A DNA stretch of 64,000 nucleotides from Delphinapterus leucas (Eukaryota; Chordata; Mammalia; Artiodactyla; Monodontidae): assembly GCF_002288925.2 (NCBI RefSeq), contig NW_022098021.1, positions 6,264,138-6,328,137 on the forward strand, in the 5' to 3' direction. The notes beneath the pieces were generated by a model. That model made no database searches, was not told the DNA's origin, and worked only from the letters and a program-made list of their open reading frames with translations. Positions within the stretch are counted from its first letter, which is position 1. Each line of letters opens with the position of its first letter. Made by a program: the position numbers and the translations under genes. Below, piece after piece: positions 13,190-23,265 of the stretch.

Positions 13190-13980
13190 AAACCATGTCT
13201 AAATAAATAAAGTATGAGAAAAATGCCTTGGCCAAATATAAAATACCAAAAAAGAGATAGCAGTTACAAAAAAGAATTAAATAGAAATTCTGGAATTGAA
13301 AAAGTACAGTAACTGAAATGAAAAATTCACTAGAGGGGCTCAACAGCAGATTTGAGCAAGCAGAAGAATCACATAACCCGAAGATAGATCATTAAGATCA
13401 GCCAGTTGGAGGAACACAGAGAAAAAAGAATGAAAATAAACGAAGAGTCTCAGAAACCTGTGAGACATCATCAAACATAATGACATATGCATAATGGAAG
13501 TTCCAGAAAGAGAGGAGAAGAAGGGGAAGAAAGAACACTGATGAAATAATGGCTGAAAACTTCCCAGATTTGATTAAAAGTTTGAATCTACACATCAAAG
13601 AAACCCAACAAACTCCCAGTAGGGTAAACTCAAAGAGAATTATCTTAGACACATCAGAATTAAACTGTCAAAATCCAAAGATAAAGAGAGAATCTTGACT
13701 AGAGAAGAAAGTTGTCAGAAATTCAAGCGATCCTCAGAAATATTAACAGCTTATTTCTCATCAAAAACTGTTGAGGCCAGAAAGCAGTGGATGACATAGT
13801 CAAAGTGCTCAAAGAAAAAAAATATAAGCCCAAAATTCTATGTCCAGCAAAACTATGCTCCAATAATGAGGGAGAAATTAAACATCCCCACCTTAACAAA
13901 ATCATCACTATGAGATCTTCCCTATAAGAAATACTAAAAAGAGTCCTTCAGTAAAAGAAATGACAAGGGGATTAATATAG
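13190..13980 (+). pseudogene. L1 ORF1 remnant (RNA-binding protein), decayed
   Basis: The region begins near an ATG followed at once by stops and carries the wording of old L1 ORF1, including the stretch around 13555-13640 and the part around 13700-13900 that in L1 encodes the C-terminal nucleic-acid-binding domain. In intact L1 the protein is a trimeric coiled-coil RNA chaperone that coats L1 RNA. Here stops interrupt every frame, so no product is expected. Confidence 0.7.
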
Positions 13981-14079
13981 TAAACTAGGCAATAGCTATA
14001 TATTTAACACAAAAGAAAGCAGTCAGTAATGGAGGAAGAAAGGAATAAAAAGGATATAAGTAATATAGAAAACAAATAG

Positions 14080-15565
14080 CAAAATGGCAAACACAAATTC
14101 TGCCTTATCAATAATCATATTAAATCAAATGAATTAAACATTCCAACTAAAAGGAAGAGAGGTGAACACTGGATTAAAAAAAAAACTGTATCCAATTGTA
14201 TGCTATGTACAAGAGACACACTTTAGATTTAATTTAGACACAAATAGGTGAAAATAAAAGAATGGAAAAAGATATACTGTACAAACAATATACAAAAGGG
14301 AACTAGAATCTGTACGTTAATATCAGACAAAATAGATCTGAAGATAAAAATTGTTACTAGAAACAAAGAAGAATAACATGATAAAAGATTAATCTATTGA
14401 GATTACATAGCAATTATACACATATATGCACCAAACAACTGAGACCCAAAATACATGAAGCAAAAATTGAAAGAATTGAAGAGAGAAATAGAGAATTCAA
14501 CAATAATAGTTAAAAACTTCAACACTCCACTTTGAATAATATATAGAGCACCTAGGGAGAAGATCAATAAGAAAATGGAAAACTTTAACAATATTATAAA
14601 TCAACTAGACCTAATAGACTTCTTTTTTTTTTCTTTTTTTTTTGCCGTGCATGGGCCTCTCACTGTTGTGGCCTCTCCCGTCGCGGAGCACAGGCTCCGG
14701 ACGCGCAGGCTCAGCAGCCATGGCTCACGGGCCCAGCCGCTCTCCGGCATGTGGGATCTTCCCGGACCGGGGCACGAACCCGTGTCCCCTGCATCAGCAG
14801 GCGGACTCTCAACCACTGCGCCACCAGGCAAGCCCAGACCTAATAGACTTCTGTGGGACACTCAACTAACTAGTAGCGGAACATACATTCTTCCCAAGTG
14901 CACATGAAACATTCTCCAGGACAGACCATATATTAGGCCATAAAACAAGCCTCAGTGAATTTAAAAGGATTGAAATTATACAAACTATGTTATTCAATGG
15001 CGGTGGAATAAAATTAGGAATAAACAAGTGAAAGAAATTTGGGAAATAAAAAACACACTCCAAAATAACCAATGAGTCAAAGAAGAATCCCAAGAGAAAA
15101 ATTGAAAAATACTTTGAGGTCAATGAAAATGAAAACATAACATGCCAAAACTTACGGGATACAACTAAAGTGGTGCCTAGATGGAAATTTATAGCTGTGG
15201 ATGCATATGTTAAATTATATGAGAGATCTCAAATCAGGAATCTTCCATGCTTAGAAAAAGAAGATGAGACAAAACCCAATGCAAGCATAAGGAAGGAAAC
15301 AAGATTAGAGAGGAAGTAAATAAATAGAGAACAGAAAAATAATAGAGAAAATCAATGAAACCACAAGTTCTTAAAAAATCAACAAAATTGAAAAATACGA
15401 AAAAAGAGAGAAGACTCAAATTACTAAAGTCAGTAATGAAAGAGGGGAGGGACATTACTACCAACTTTAGAGAAATAAAAAGGATTATAAGGGGATACTA
15501 TGACCAATTGTATACCAAGAAATTAGATGATGTGGATGAAAGGGACACATTCCTAGAAATAAAAC
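14080..15565 (+). pseudogene. L1 ORF2 remnant (endonuclease and start of reverse transcriptase), decayed
   Basis: The text around 14090-14620 matches the L1 ORF2 endonuclease region, with a recognisable block near 14200-14220 and the late endonuclease block near 14450-14600. After the nested SINE it resumes at 14853 and continues past the endonuclease into the linker and early reverse transcriptase, stopping near 15565. Numerous frameshifts and stops are present. In intact L1 this enzyme nicks target DNA and primes reverse transcription. Confidence 0.75.
14624..14835 (-). mobile_element. CHR-2-type tRNA-Glu SINE nested in L1
   Basis: On the minus strand this reads as a full CHR-2-type SINE: a head 'gggcttgcctggtggcgcag', a B-box-like 'cgggttcgtgcc', the GC-rich body and an A-rich tail. 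It interrupts L1 ORF2 and is flanked by a perfect 17-bp target-site duplication (agacctaatagacttct at 14607-14623 and 14836-14852). The perfect duplication indicates fairly recent insertion by L1 machinery. Confidence 0.95.
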
Positions 15566-15570
15566 TGCTT

Positions 15571-15829
15571 TGAGCATTAAATGGGATGTTTGTAGAGCTA
15601 TTATTATAGGTATTGGCCAATAGTTATTGCTAAATAGATGTTAGTTACTGTTAAACACATAGACTTATTCATTCCTATCCATCCTTAATGTCATAAATTC
15701 AGAAACATTTCCGTAAAGATACCTCACTTTCCATTGCAGATTACTTTACCTGTTACCAAAATTAATGTAATTTAGTTTAATTTTTGGACCAGGGTAGGTT
15801 CTGACCTGTGTTTGGAGACTCAGTTCCAC
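15571..15829. other. Unique non-coding DNA between L1 and GC-rich block
   Basis: AT-rich sequence after the L1 truncation point. No feature recognised. Confidence 0.5.
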
Positions 15830-16450
15830 AGGCTGCAGCATCGTCGTTTTCTTGCTTCTGGTGTCTGCCCCGTGGTGGGTGAGGCTGGTCTAGAGGCTTG
15901 TGCAGGGTTCCTGGTGGGAGGGGCTGGTGCCTGCCCACTGGTGGGTGGAGCTGGGTCTTGGCCCTCTGGTGGGCAGGGCCATGCCACAGGGCATGTCTGG
16001 AGGTGACTGTGGGCTCGGGAAGTCTCTAGGCAGTCTGTCTGTTGATACGTGGGGCTGTGTTCCCGCCCTGTGGGTTGCTTGGCCTGAGGTGTCCCCGTGC
16101 TGGAGCCTGCAGGCTGTTCGGCGGGGCCAGGTCTCAGCGCCAAGGACCCAAGCTGTCTGCCTCCAGCCTGAGTTCACTCACCTCTAGATGGACACTCCCC
16201 AGTATGTCCAGCACCAGCTTTATGACCCCAGAGAGAGCCAAAGCTGCCCCCCACCTCCCCAGGAGACCCTCCAAGACCAGCAGGTAGGTCTGGCCCAGGC
16301 TCCCGTGGAGTCACTGCTTTTGCCCCGGGTCCTGGTGCCTGTGAGACCTTGTGTGCGCCCTCCGAGAGTGGAGTCTCTGTTTCCCCTAGTCCTGTGCAGT
16401 TCCTGTGATCAAGCCCCGCTGGCCTTCAAATGCTCTGAGGGCTTCTCCTC
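15830..16450. mobile_element. GC-rich dispersed-repeat-like block, possibly an L1 5' region
   Basis: GC content rises sharply. Imperfect units such as 'tggtgggaggggctgg', 'tggtgggtggagctgg' and 'tggtgggcagggcc' follow one another near 15908-15980. Phrases such as 'gtggagtctctgtttcccctagtcctgtg' (16368-16396) recall a GC-rich repeat common in even-toed ungulate and whale genomes that I associate, without certainty, with L1 5' regions. Overlapping open frames of 80-110 codons on both strands reflect GC richness, not genes. Confidence 0.45.
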
Positions 16451-17884
16451 CTGAGGCCGGACCCCTAGGCTGAGACTTATGAGCTCAGAAGCCCACGAAC
16501 GCCATACTCAAGTTTTTATACCTCCGACTGTTTTAAACATAGCCCAGATAAGCGGACTTTTAGCCATCTGTAGCCTGCCTGCTTTCCATGCACGGTAAAA
16601 CTGGACCCAGTATCTGCAAGCCACAGGTAAGGTAAGCCACGGGCTCTAAGGACCCCAAGCTGCTGCTGCCCTTTGGAGCACTCAGACCCGGAGACTCCTG
16701 CCACACTGCTGAGCAACGTCACCAAGTGTCCTCTCCTGTTCCTCTCTCCCCCGGGAGTCCCCTGGCCTTCCTTTCCTTCTGAGTAGCAAGCCAGTGTGGT
16801 AGCCTCTGGACCAGCCTAGGCTGTGAGGGACTTCCCCTGCACGCAAGCCGTCAAAGCATCATCCAGTAACGCTTATGTGTGCTACTGCCACCTGTGGTCA
16901 TATCTTTCCTTGCTCAGCCCTGAAATTCCTCGAATCCCCTACACAGGCACCATGGGGGTAAACAGACAACATGTAGATTCTGGAAGTCAGAAAACATTAG
17001 AAAGAGAAGCACCGCTGGCCAGATCAGATGCAGCTCAGCTCTGAGCCTGGGAAGCACCTGAGTCCGGCAGCCCGGAACTCAGGATCCTGCTCGGGATGCG
17101 GGTAGTGTGGAGGTCCTGGAGTCCCCAGGGGCCCTCACACCAGCCTGGGGTGCTCGGCTGACTTGTCAATTACAGGTTCACCTCATCTCTAGAAGGTGTG
17201 GCACTCGGGATCACGGGAAAGAATGTTCAGGACTTTCACAAGCGTTAGGTTCAAGAAGTTCATCATTGGGAACTTCTTAGAAACTTCTTCAGAGGATAGA
17301 AAGCCAAAAGTAATTTGTTCTGTTACGGAGATCTTTTTTGTTCCTAAAGAAGAGACGATTACAATTTTTAGTATTTATCTCACTCCGTGGAGAGACAGCC
17401 TCCCATGTGTTAAATTCTCATAACAGTTCTTCATGTTATCGTCACAATATTAAGGCTATAAAGCTATCTTTGTTTTAGTTAAGTCATTAAAACTGGCAAT
17501 ATCCACTTAGGGTAAAAATCATTTTCTCTAGCCCAGGCGAGGGGACCCTTAAAGAAATTCACTGGAGGGGGAAAAAAAAAAAGAGAGATTTTTTTTCTCC
17601 TGTAATTACTTAACTTGCCAATTTACTTGATTAATCTTTTGCTCTTTTATGTAGCCCAACCACATGTCTTTTTGTTTGTTTTCCTTTATTACACTTAAAA
17701 TATAACTTATTGCCCATTGGATTAAGCTGGGAAGCACCATCTCACAGCTGAAGTGGACCCCAAGCAGTCGCTCTTATGGAAGGAGGGGACAGTGTCTTCA
17801 GTGATTAATCCTCGAGGGTCCACCTATTGTTTCTTCTCCCATGTGCTCTAGTAATAAGAAAAGTAACATCGTGACGGCTGACAC
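16451..17884. other. GC-moderate unclassified non-coding DNA
   Basis: The first 700 bases remain GC-rich and could be part of an LTR or of the preceding repeat; I cannot classify them. After about 17200 the sequence becomes AT-rich and unique. An A11-GAGAG-T8 arrangement near 17570-17600 could form a small hairpin. No exon is recognised. Confidence 0.4.
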
Positions 17885-18325
17885 AATATGGCACTTACGT
17901 TAATATGTGCTTTTCACATATTAACTCAATATTTATGCCACCCATGAGTGAAGTACTTCTTTTAAAATTGAAGGATAGTTGATTTACAATATTCTGTTAG
18001 TTTCAGGTGTACAGCAAAGTGATTTGGTGATACATATATATATGTGTGTGTGTGTGTGTATCTATATATCTATATTCTTTTTCTTCTATGCTTTTCCATT
18101 ATAGGTTACTACAAGGTATTGAATATATTTCCCTGTGCTATACAGTAAACTCTTGTTGTTTATCTATTGAGTTAAATACTATTTGAACCCCATTATTCAG
18201 GTGGGAAAACCAAGGCAAAGAAAAATGCCTAGATTTATAAAGCTAGCAAGTGGTAGAGTTGGGATTCAAACCCAGGTCATCTGGCTCCAGAATCCATGGT
18301 CCACATGCTCGGCCACCTCTGCTAA
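17885..18325 (+). mobile_element. MIR SINE, split by a later L1 end
   Basis: The first part (17885-17960) carries the MIR phrase 'gcttttcacatattaactcaat'. The second (18176-18325) carries 'aggtgggaaaaccaaggc' and 'gggattcaaacccaggtc', matching the MIR 3' half. The two halves are collinear and separated by about 215 bp of L1 3' end. MIRs are ancient tRNA-derived SINEs mobilised by L2. Confidence 0.8.
17961..18174 (-). mobile_element. L1 3' end, antisense, 5'-truncated
   Basis: The plus strand shows the inverted 3' UTR of the L1 family common in cetartiodactyls ('gttgatttacaat', 'ttagtttcaggtgtacagcaaag', 'ccctgtgctatacagta'). It includes a TA/TG microsatellite at about 18032-18060. It interrupts a MIR, so it is younger than that MIR. 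Target-site duplication is not clear. Confidence 0.85.
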
Positions 18326-19219
18326 GCCCCAGGCTGTGGAGGTGGTCAGAACACTCATGTGTCTTGGAATTGGTTTGACCTCACTGTGGCCTTGACAGAC
18401 TCCCAGGAGAGCTCAGGGGCCTATGGATAGTAGGCACAGGCGAGCACGAGAAGCTGCATTGATTGGACGCAGCAGTTCAGTGCTGCTGGATAGAGAGGAT
18501 GAACTTGCTTGGCATTTTTTCCTAGTTAACTGTGCTCTCGTTCTCAAGCTAGAGCACTCCGTGTGTGTAACTTAGTGCCTTGTCATTCCAGCACTTTGGA
18601 GGTTATCAGAGTAACAGTGTCGTGGCACTCTATCAGCCAAGGGCTGCTTCCCAGGCATTTCTGGACCGTGAAACCTTGCCCACAGTTAGCCTGGGGGCAT
18701 TTACATCATCACCATAGTGGACTCTGGTGACTATGTGTTTTCCCCTTTTAATTCAAACAGCCAGGTGTGAGTGATTTGCTCTGAGAATATATCGGCAAAG
18801 CCATGTCATTACAGAAGGGCTCTCTGGAACCCTGTGCAGAGAAGCGGGAGCATCATCTACAGCTGCCACGTGGCCGGATGTCGGGGCCTAGAGGTTTTGG
18901 TCCTGGGCATCCTCAGACCCATTGCTCCGGAGTCTCAGCGTGCCTCAGCTTGTCCAGGTCGTAATCATTGTTAGTCGTACTGTTGTTGGAGGTTCAGAAA
19001 TCCAGTCTGAGTTTGAGGGTGACTCTTTAGACAGTGATGAGCAGTAGGAAATGGGAAAACGTCACAGGGAATCTCAGTCTCTTGCTGGCTTCAACATTCC
19101 GTGGCTGGCATTAGAATTTCCAAGATATCAATGTGTTTTTGTTTTTGCCTCGTTTGCATAATTGGCTCAGAGGGAATCTGATTTATGAGGAGAAGTACAG
19201 GTATAAGAACAGTGATGAG
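18326..19219. other. Unique non-coding DNA
   Basis: No repeat or exon recognised. Composition is balanced and open frames are short and unrelated to any protein I know. Confidence 0.5.
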
Positions 19220-19431
19220 GGCTTCCCTGGTGGCGCAGTGGTTGAGAGTCCGCCTGCCGATGCAGGGGACACGGGTTCACGCCCCGGTCCGGGAAGATCC
19301 CACATGCTGGGCCCGTGAGCCATGGCCGCTGAGCCTGCGCGTCCGGAGCCTGTGCTCTGCAACGGGAGAGGCCACAACAGTGAGAGGCCCACGTACCGCA
19401 AAAAAAAACCCCACAAAAAACAATAAAAAGA
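19220..19431 (+). mobile_element. CHR-2-type SINE with small internal deletion
   Basis: This is one of three plus-strand SINEs. It begins 'gggcttccctggtggcgcagtgg' (first base shared with the duplication) and ends in an impure A-rich tail (19400-19431). Between 'cccacat' and 'gctgggcccgtgagcc' it lacks about a dozen bases (the 'gccgcggagcg' part) present in sister copies. Flanks show an imperfect duplication: aagaacagtgatgag at 19205-19219 and aagaagagtgatgag at 19432-19446. Confidence 0.95.
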
Positions 19432-19446
19432 AAGAAGAGTGATGAG

Positions 19447-20761
19447 AAGCACTTGTTAAGGAGAGAGGTGATAATTAACTCTTGTCTCCCTGGGTACCAG
19501 CATAACTGAGATTTTGACATCCTGGCAGCTAGGGAATGAGCCTGTGTTCTCTATGCGTCTGGAAGCTCTTTTGCAGTGTTTGTGAAGAAGGCTAACTAAT
19601 GTGCAAATGGTGGGCTGAGGACTGGGGGGTATCTGGGCTGCTGTGCCCAAGAGACCACAGCTGGACTGAGCCGGCGCTGAACAACGTCACTCAACGGTTG
19701 ATGATCCTGGGAAATCCTGGGGGTGGGGCTAGGTGTCAACCTACTGCTCCCTGATCACGAGAGCCTTCATATTCAGACCTGAAAAGAAAGGGCAATAGCT
19801 CAGGGTACATTTTCCCTGAGTGTCTCTCTGACTTTTTTGAATGGGTGTGGTTGTACAGTAATGACTGTGAAATCACATAAGCACCAGTTTCTTGTACCGG
19901 CCCCTTTAGCATAGCGAAGTCTCCAGGGCCTTGCAGAGTAGGGCTTTGTACGGCATCTGCAAAGAAATATGTCAGTGACGTGGTGAGTATAATGCAGTGA
20001 GTTATTTCCCAAGCGGTAAATAAAGCTGGGAAGAGCTGTGAACAGCCCGCAAGTCCATAAGGATGTCATAAATCTCAAAATTTGCTTTGTGTCAAAATAT
20101 TTTATTGAAGCATTGATGGTACTTGGGCAAAATTTAATGAGTAGTAAATCAGTGAAATTAAGTGGTTACAGTTTGTGTGTATATGCTCATAAACTTCATC
20201 TAGGTCTTAAATGTTTTGTTCAAGTTTTCTGAGACTGGGATTTAGTGAGATCATGCTTGGGAAAAGGTCGAGGTTAGTAAGTATACGGAATAATAGGTGT
20301 GTAATTGTGTTCAAGGCATGAAACCTGCTTGTTAAAAAAGCTAGCCATGTCTCATTTGCCATACTCCACTTGAAATTTCAGTCGTTTGTTTTTAAACCCA
20401 AACTGGTGCATTATCTCTGAGGCCATAGTCAAGCTGCCTACAGAACACTTAGGAACGGCACTCTGTGTTTTAAATTTATTAATCCCAGAGTGGTTGAAAA
20501 GCAGACATGGTAAATTAAGATGTAAGACAGACAGTAGGATGCCTTCGGTGTGAGAGGAAGCGGTGGGGGAGAAGATATCATGGAAGCACTGGAAGAGAAG
20601 ATATAACCAAAAGATGCATTTCGTATTTTCATCCAGGATTAATTCACTGGGGAGACTGAATCAATAGCATAAGTTTACGTATTAGACCAATGAGCAGAAC
20701 GTTGAAAATGGATTATTTCCAGCCTTCTGACTGCAGAAGTCATGTTAATATAACTTGAAGA
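19447..20761. other. Unique non-coding DNA
   Basis: No gene or mobile element recognised. The open frames are all below 95 codons with no family resemblance. Confidence 0.5.
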
Positions 20762-20920
20762 TGTAAAAAATTAATAAACAGAAACCTCAATTAAATGGAG
20801 TTGGGGGTCCAGAAGAGGGAGCTCTCAGGACCCGTGAAGCTCCTCTGCTTTCCTTTTCCCTTTTCAGCCAACAAAAAGCCATGGACTGTTTGACTTTAGC
20901 CCTCCCAATTTCCTTTCCCC

Positions 20921-20930
20921 TCTATAAAAT
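20921..20930 (+). promoter_or_regulatory. TATA-like motif inside solo LTR
   Basis: The motif tctataaaat sits in the middle of the LTR-like element in the position expected for the boundary between U3 and R. Activity today is unknown. Confidence 0.45.
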
Positions 20931-21014
20931 TCTTCTCCTTCCCTTGCCATGTGGGGACTTGCACATGACTCGCCATGGTTGCAGACCCTGAATTGCAATT
21001 CTCTTCTGATCCTG

Positions 21015-21020
21015 AATAAA
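21015..21020 (+). terminator. Polyadenylation signal inside solo LTR
   Basis: A canonical aataaa lies about 90 bases downstream of the TATA motif, the usual LTR arrangement, and is followed by a GT/T-rich stretch. It could end a plus-strand transcript prematurely if the window is intronic. Confidence 0.45.
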
Positions 21021-21070
21021 CCCATCTTTGCTCTAGAGATATCTGGCAGTCAGTTTGTTTCAGGTCAGCA

Positions 21071-21813
21071 GAGATCTCTTTGCGGTTGCTAAACAATGCA
21101 GGAGCTGATAGGAGACTGATACTCCTTGGGTATAATTCTTGTTTTCTCAGGCAGTGATGTGGAGTACTGAGTCAGGGAAAACTAGAAAGGGGGAAAGTAG
21201 TAGAGCTCACCATTCAATTCCGTTAAGCACTTCTGGGCCAGGCATTGTATTAAGTCTTAAGAGGTACAATAGTTAATAGGTCACAGCTCTTGGATTGGTG
21301 TTGAAAGATACACAGAGTGTCATCTTCCAAAAGAGAGGAGAGTTGAAAGCCCTATGGGGGGGAAAGCCCTATGGAAGGGTTCTCAGCTCAGCCTGGCCCG
21401 GTCAGGAGGGTCATCCCGGTGAAGGTGGGGCCTGCGCAGTTGTCGGGGGAGTGCTTCATGAGGGGAAGCAACCTAAGCAAAAAGCAGTGTGATGTGTTCA
21501 AGGAACTAAAAGAAATGTGTATTTTGGAAGCATCAAAGGGGGTGGGGCACTGAGAGGTAAGCCTGGCAATGGATTCCTGGGCTGCATCAAGGAAGGCCTG
21601 TGCACTTGCTCCGGAGTCTGAAGGTGGCACCTTTGAAGGTGACTGACGTGAACAGATGGGTGTTTTACAGAGATGGCTCTGGCAGCAGGGAAGGGAGGAA
21701 GATGAATTTGAGAATCACAGAGGCTGTCCAGATAACCAAGCTGAGATGACGCAGGCTTCAAGTCCTGCAGATGTTACAGAAAGATGTGCACACCTACATT
21801 TTGTGGATTTCTT
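21071..21813. other. Unique non-coding DNA with L2-like scrap
   Basis: Around 21210-21290 'taagcacttctgggccaggcattgtattaag' recalls the L2/MIR phrase on growth of 'gtgccaggcactg'. The rest is purine-rich unique DNA without an exon. Confidence 0.45.
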
Positions 21814-21826
21814 TAGTCTATTTTTT

Positions 21827-22097
21827 AAAAATATTTCTTTCTTTCTTTATTTTGGCTGTGTGGGGTCTTGTTTGGGCTCCTCTCTCTCTAGTTATGGCAC
21901 ACGCGGGCTTCAGAGCATGTGGGCTCTGTAGTTGCCGTGCATGGGCTCTCTAGTTGAGGCACACGGGCTCAGTAGTTGTGGCTCACGGGCTTAGTTGCCC
22001 TGCAGCATGCAGGATCTTAGTTCCCGACCAGGGATCGAACCCATGTCCCCTGCACTGGAGGGCGGACTCTTAACCACTGGACCATTAGGGAAGTCCC
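21827..22097 (-). mobile_element. CHR-1-like tRNA-Glu SINE (long form)
   Basis: Read on the minus strand it has the tRNA-Glu-like head (plus-strand complement 'ccactggaccattagggaagtccc'), the phrase 'gggatcgaaccc' (inverted B box), the long body with 'agttgtggc' motifs and an AT-rich tail. It is flanked by a 13-bp duplication tagtctatttttt (21814-21826, 22098-22110). Confidence 0.92.
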
Positions 22098-22110
22098 TAG
22101 TCTATTTTTT

Positions 22111-23050
22111 TTTTAAAGTAAGAGCTGTTGTAAACACGGAGAAAAGCATAGGAAGTAATACAAACATCCATCTTCCAACCACAAAGGTTTAACAGGTATT
22201 AATATTTAACGTAATTTGATTGTTAAGGAGATAAAACATTACAGTTTGGTTAGATTTTCCTGTGAACCTCTCCTCAGTCTGTCTCCTCCTCATATGAATT
22301 TGGTACTTATTATTCCATTGCGTGTGTTTTATATTTTGCTATACATATTTGTACCTACACCTAAAATACAGTAATTTTTTTACATATCTTACATTTTTAC
22401 GTCAATGTTATCAAACTATATGTAATATTCCATAACTTTTTCCATTCTCCTTTTTTTTTTTTTTTTAAGTTTACGGTGTACAGCATGATGATTTTTTCCC
22501 CCTTTATTTACTTATTTTTAATTGAAGTTTAGTTGATTTACAGTGTTGTGTTAGTTTCAGGTGTACAGCAAAGTGATTCAGTTACACACACACACGCATA
22601 TATATAAATCTATTCTTTTTCAGATTCTTTTCCTTTGCAGGTTATTACAAGATATTGAGTATAGTTCTCTGTGATATACATAGACCCTTGTTGGTTATCT
22701 GTTTTATATGTAGTAGTGTGTATGTGTTAATCCCAAACTCCTATTTTATCGCTTCCCCCTTTCCACTTTGGGAACCATCAGTTTGTCTTCTATGTCTGTG
22801 AGTCTATTTCTGTTTAATAAATAAGTTCATTAGTATCAGTTTTCTAGATTCCACATACAACTGATGTCATATGATATTTGTCTTTCTCTGTCTGACTTAC
22901 TTCACTGCCATTATCTTTTAAATATGTCCATGTTGATACATCATTTAGCTTGAGCTTTTCCTGACAACTATTATACAGTGTTGTGGTGTGTACTACAATG
23001 TGTATATTTGTACTGTTGATGAACACATTGTTTATTTCACTTTAGACTAT
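22111..23050 (-). mobile_element. L1 3' end sequence, antisense (two or more fragments)
   Basis: From about 22490 the text is the inverted L1 3' UTR family also seen at 17.96 and 33.7 kb ('gttgatttacagtgttgtgttag', 'caggtgtacagcaaagtgattcag', 'gatattgagtatagttc'), continuing to about 22990. Sequence before 22440 looks like an older L1 3' UTR. A CA/TA microsatellite occurs at 22583-22612. No coding capacity. Confidence 0.75.
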
Positions 23051-23265
23051 TTCTAGCAGCGGGCTCTGAGCAGCTGTCACAGCCTATCTCACCGAGGGTC
23101 CCCTGGAGAATTAAGCCCTAATGCCCCAAATCACCCATTATTTGTATGAATTAATTTCTTGCCTACGCATCTAGAACTGTGCTAGTTATGTAACCTGTGC
23201 CCCCAGCAATGGAAGCGTGGAGCCTTAACCACCGGACCGCTCCTTGGGAGTTTTGAGAAGATAAT
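23051..23265. other. Unclassified DNA with a SINE scrap
   Basis: Near 23196-23250 the words 'ccccagcaatggaagcgtggagccttaaccaccggaccgctccttggga' resemble a degraded inverted tRNA-type SINE head like the one at 26860-27014. The rest is unclassified. Confidence 0.4.

Larger units (their letters stand above)
12310..15570 (+). mobile_element. LINE-1 (L1M-grade), plus strand, 5' UTR to ORF2, 3' end missing
   Basis: The sequence follows an old mammalian L1 in order. The 5' UTR-like text runs from about 12310 to 13190 ('gaaaagctctgatatgttcctggtaatctagaagg' is one recognisable phrase). Degenerate ORF1 and then ORF2 endonuclease and early reverse transcriptase sequence follow. Many stops and frameshifts occur in all frames, so it is inactive. 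It ends in early ORF2, so roughly the 3' half is absent. A CHR-2 SINE has inserted at 14624-14835. The 167-codon minus-strand frame at 12323-12826 lies in the L1 5' UTR and is not a gene. Confidence 0.85.
20762..21070 (+). mobile_element. Solo-LTR-like element of an endogenous retrovirus, ends approximate
   Basis: The block has LTR layout on the plus strand: a TG start, a pyrimidine-rich upstream part, a TATA motif (tctataaaat, 20921-20930), a polyadenylation signal aataaa at 21015-21020 about 90 bases further, and a GT-rich end close to a CA. No internal retroviral genes flank it, consistent with a solo LTR left by recombination. The family is not identified; ends and target duplication are unclear. 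Confidence 0.55.

Noticed and set aside
15830..16450. CpG-island promoter with first exon
   Set aside because: Wording resembles a dispersed repeat, CpGs are mostly decayed, and no start exon or splice donor stands out; left as unclassified.
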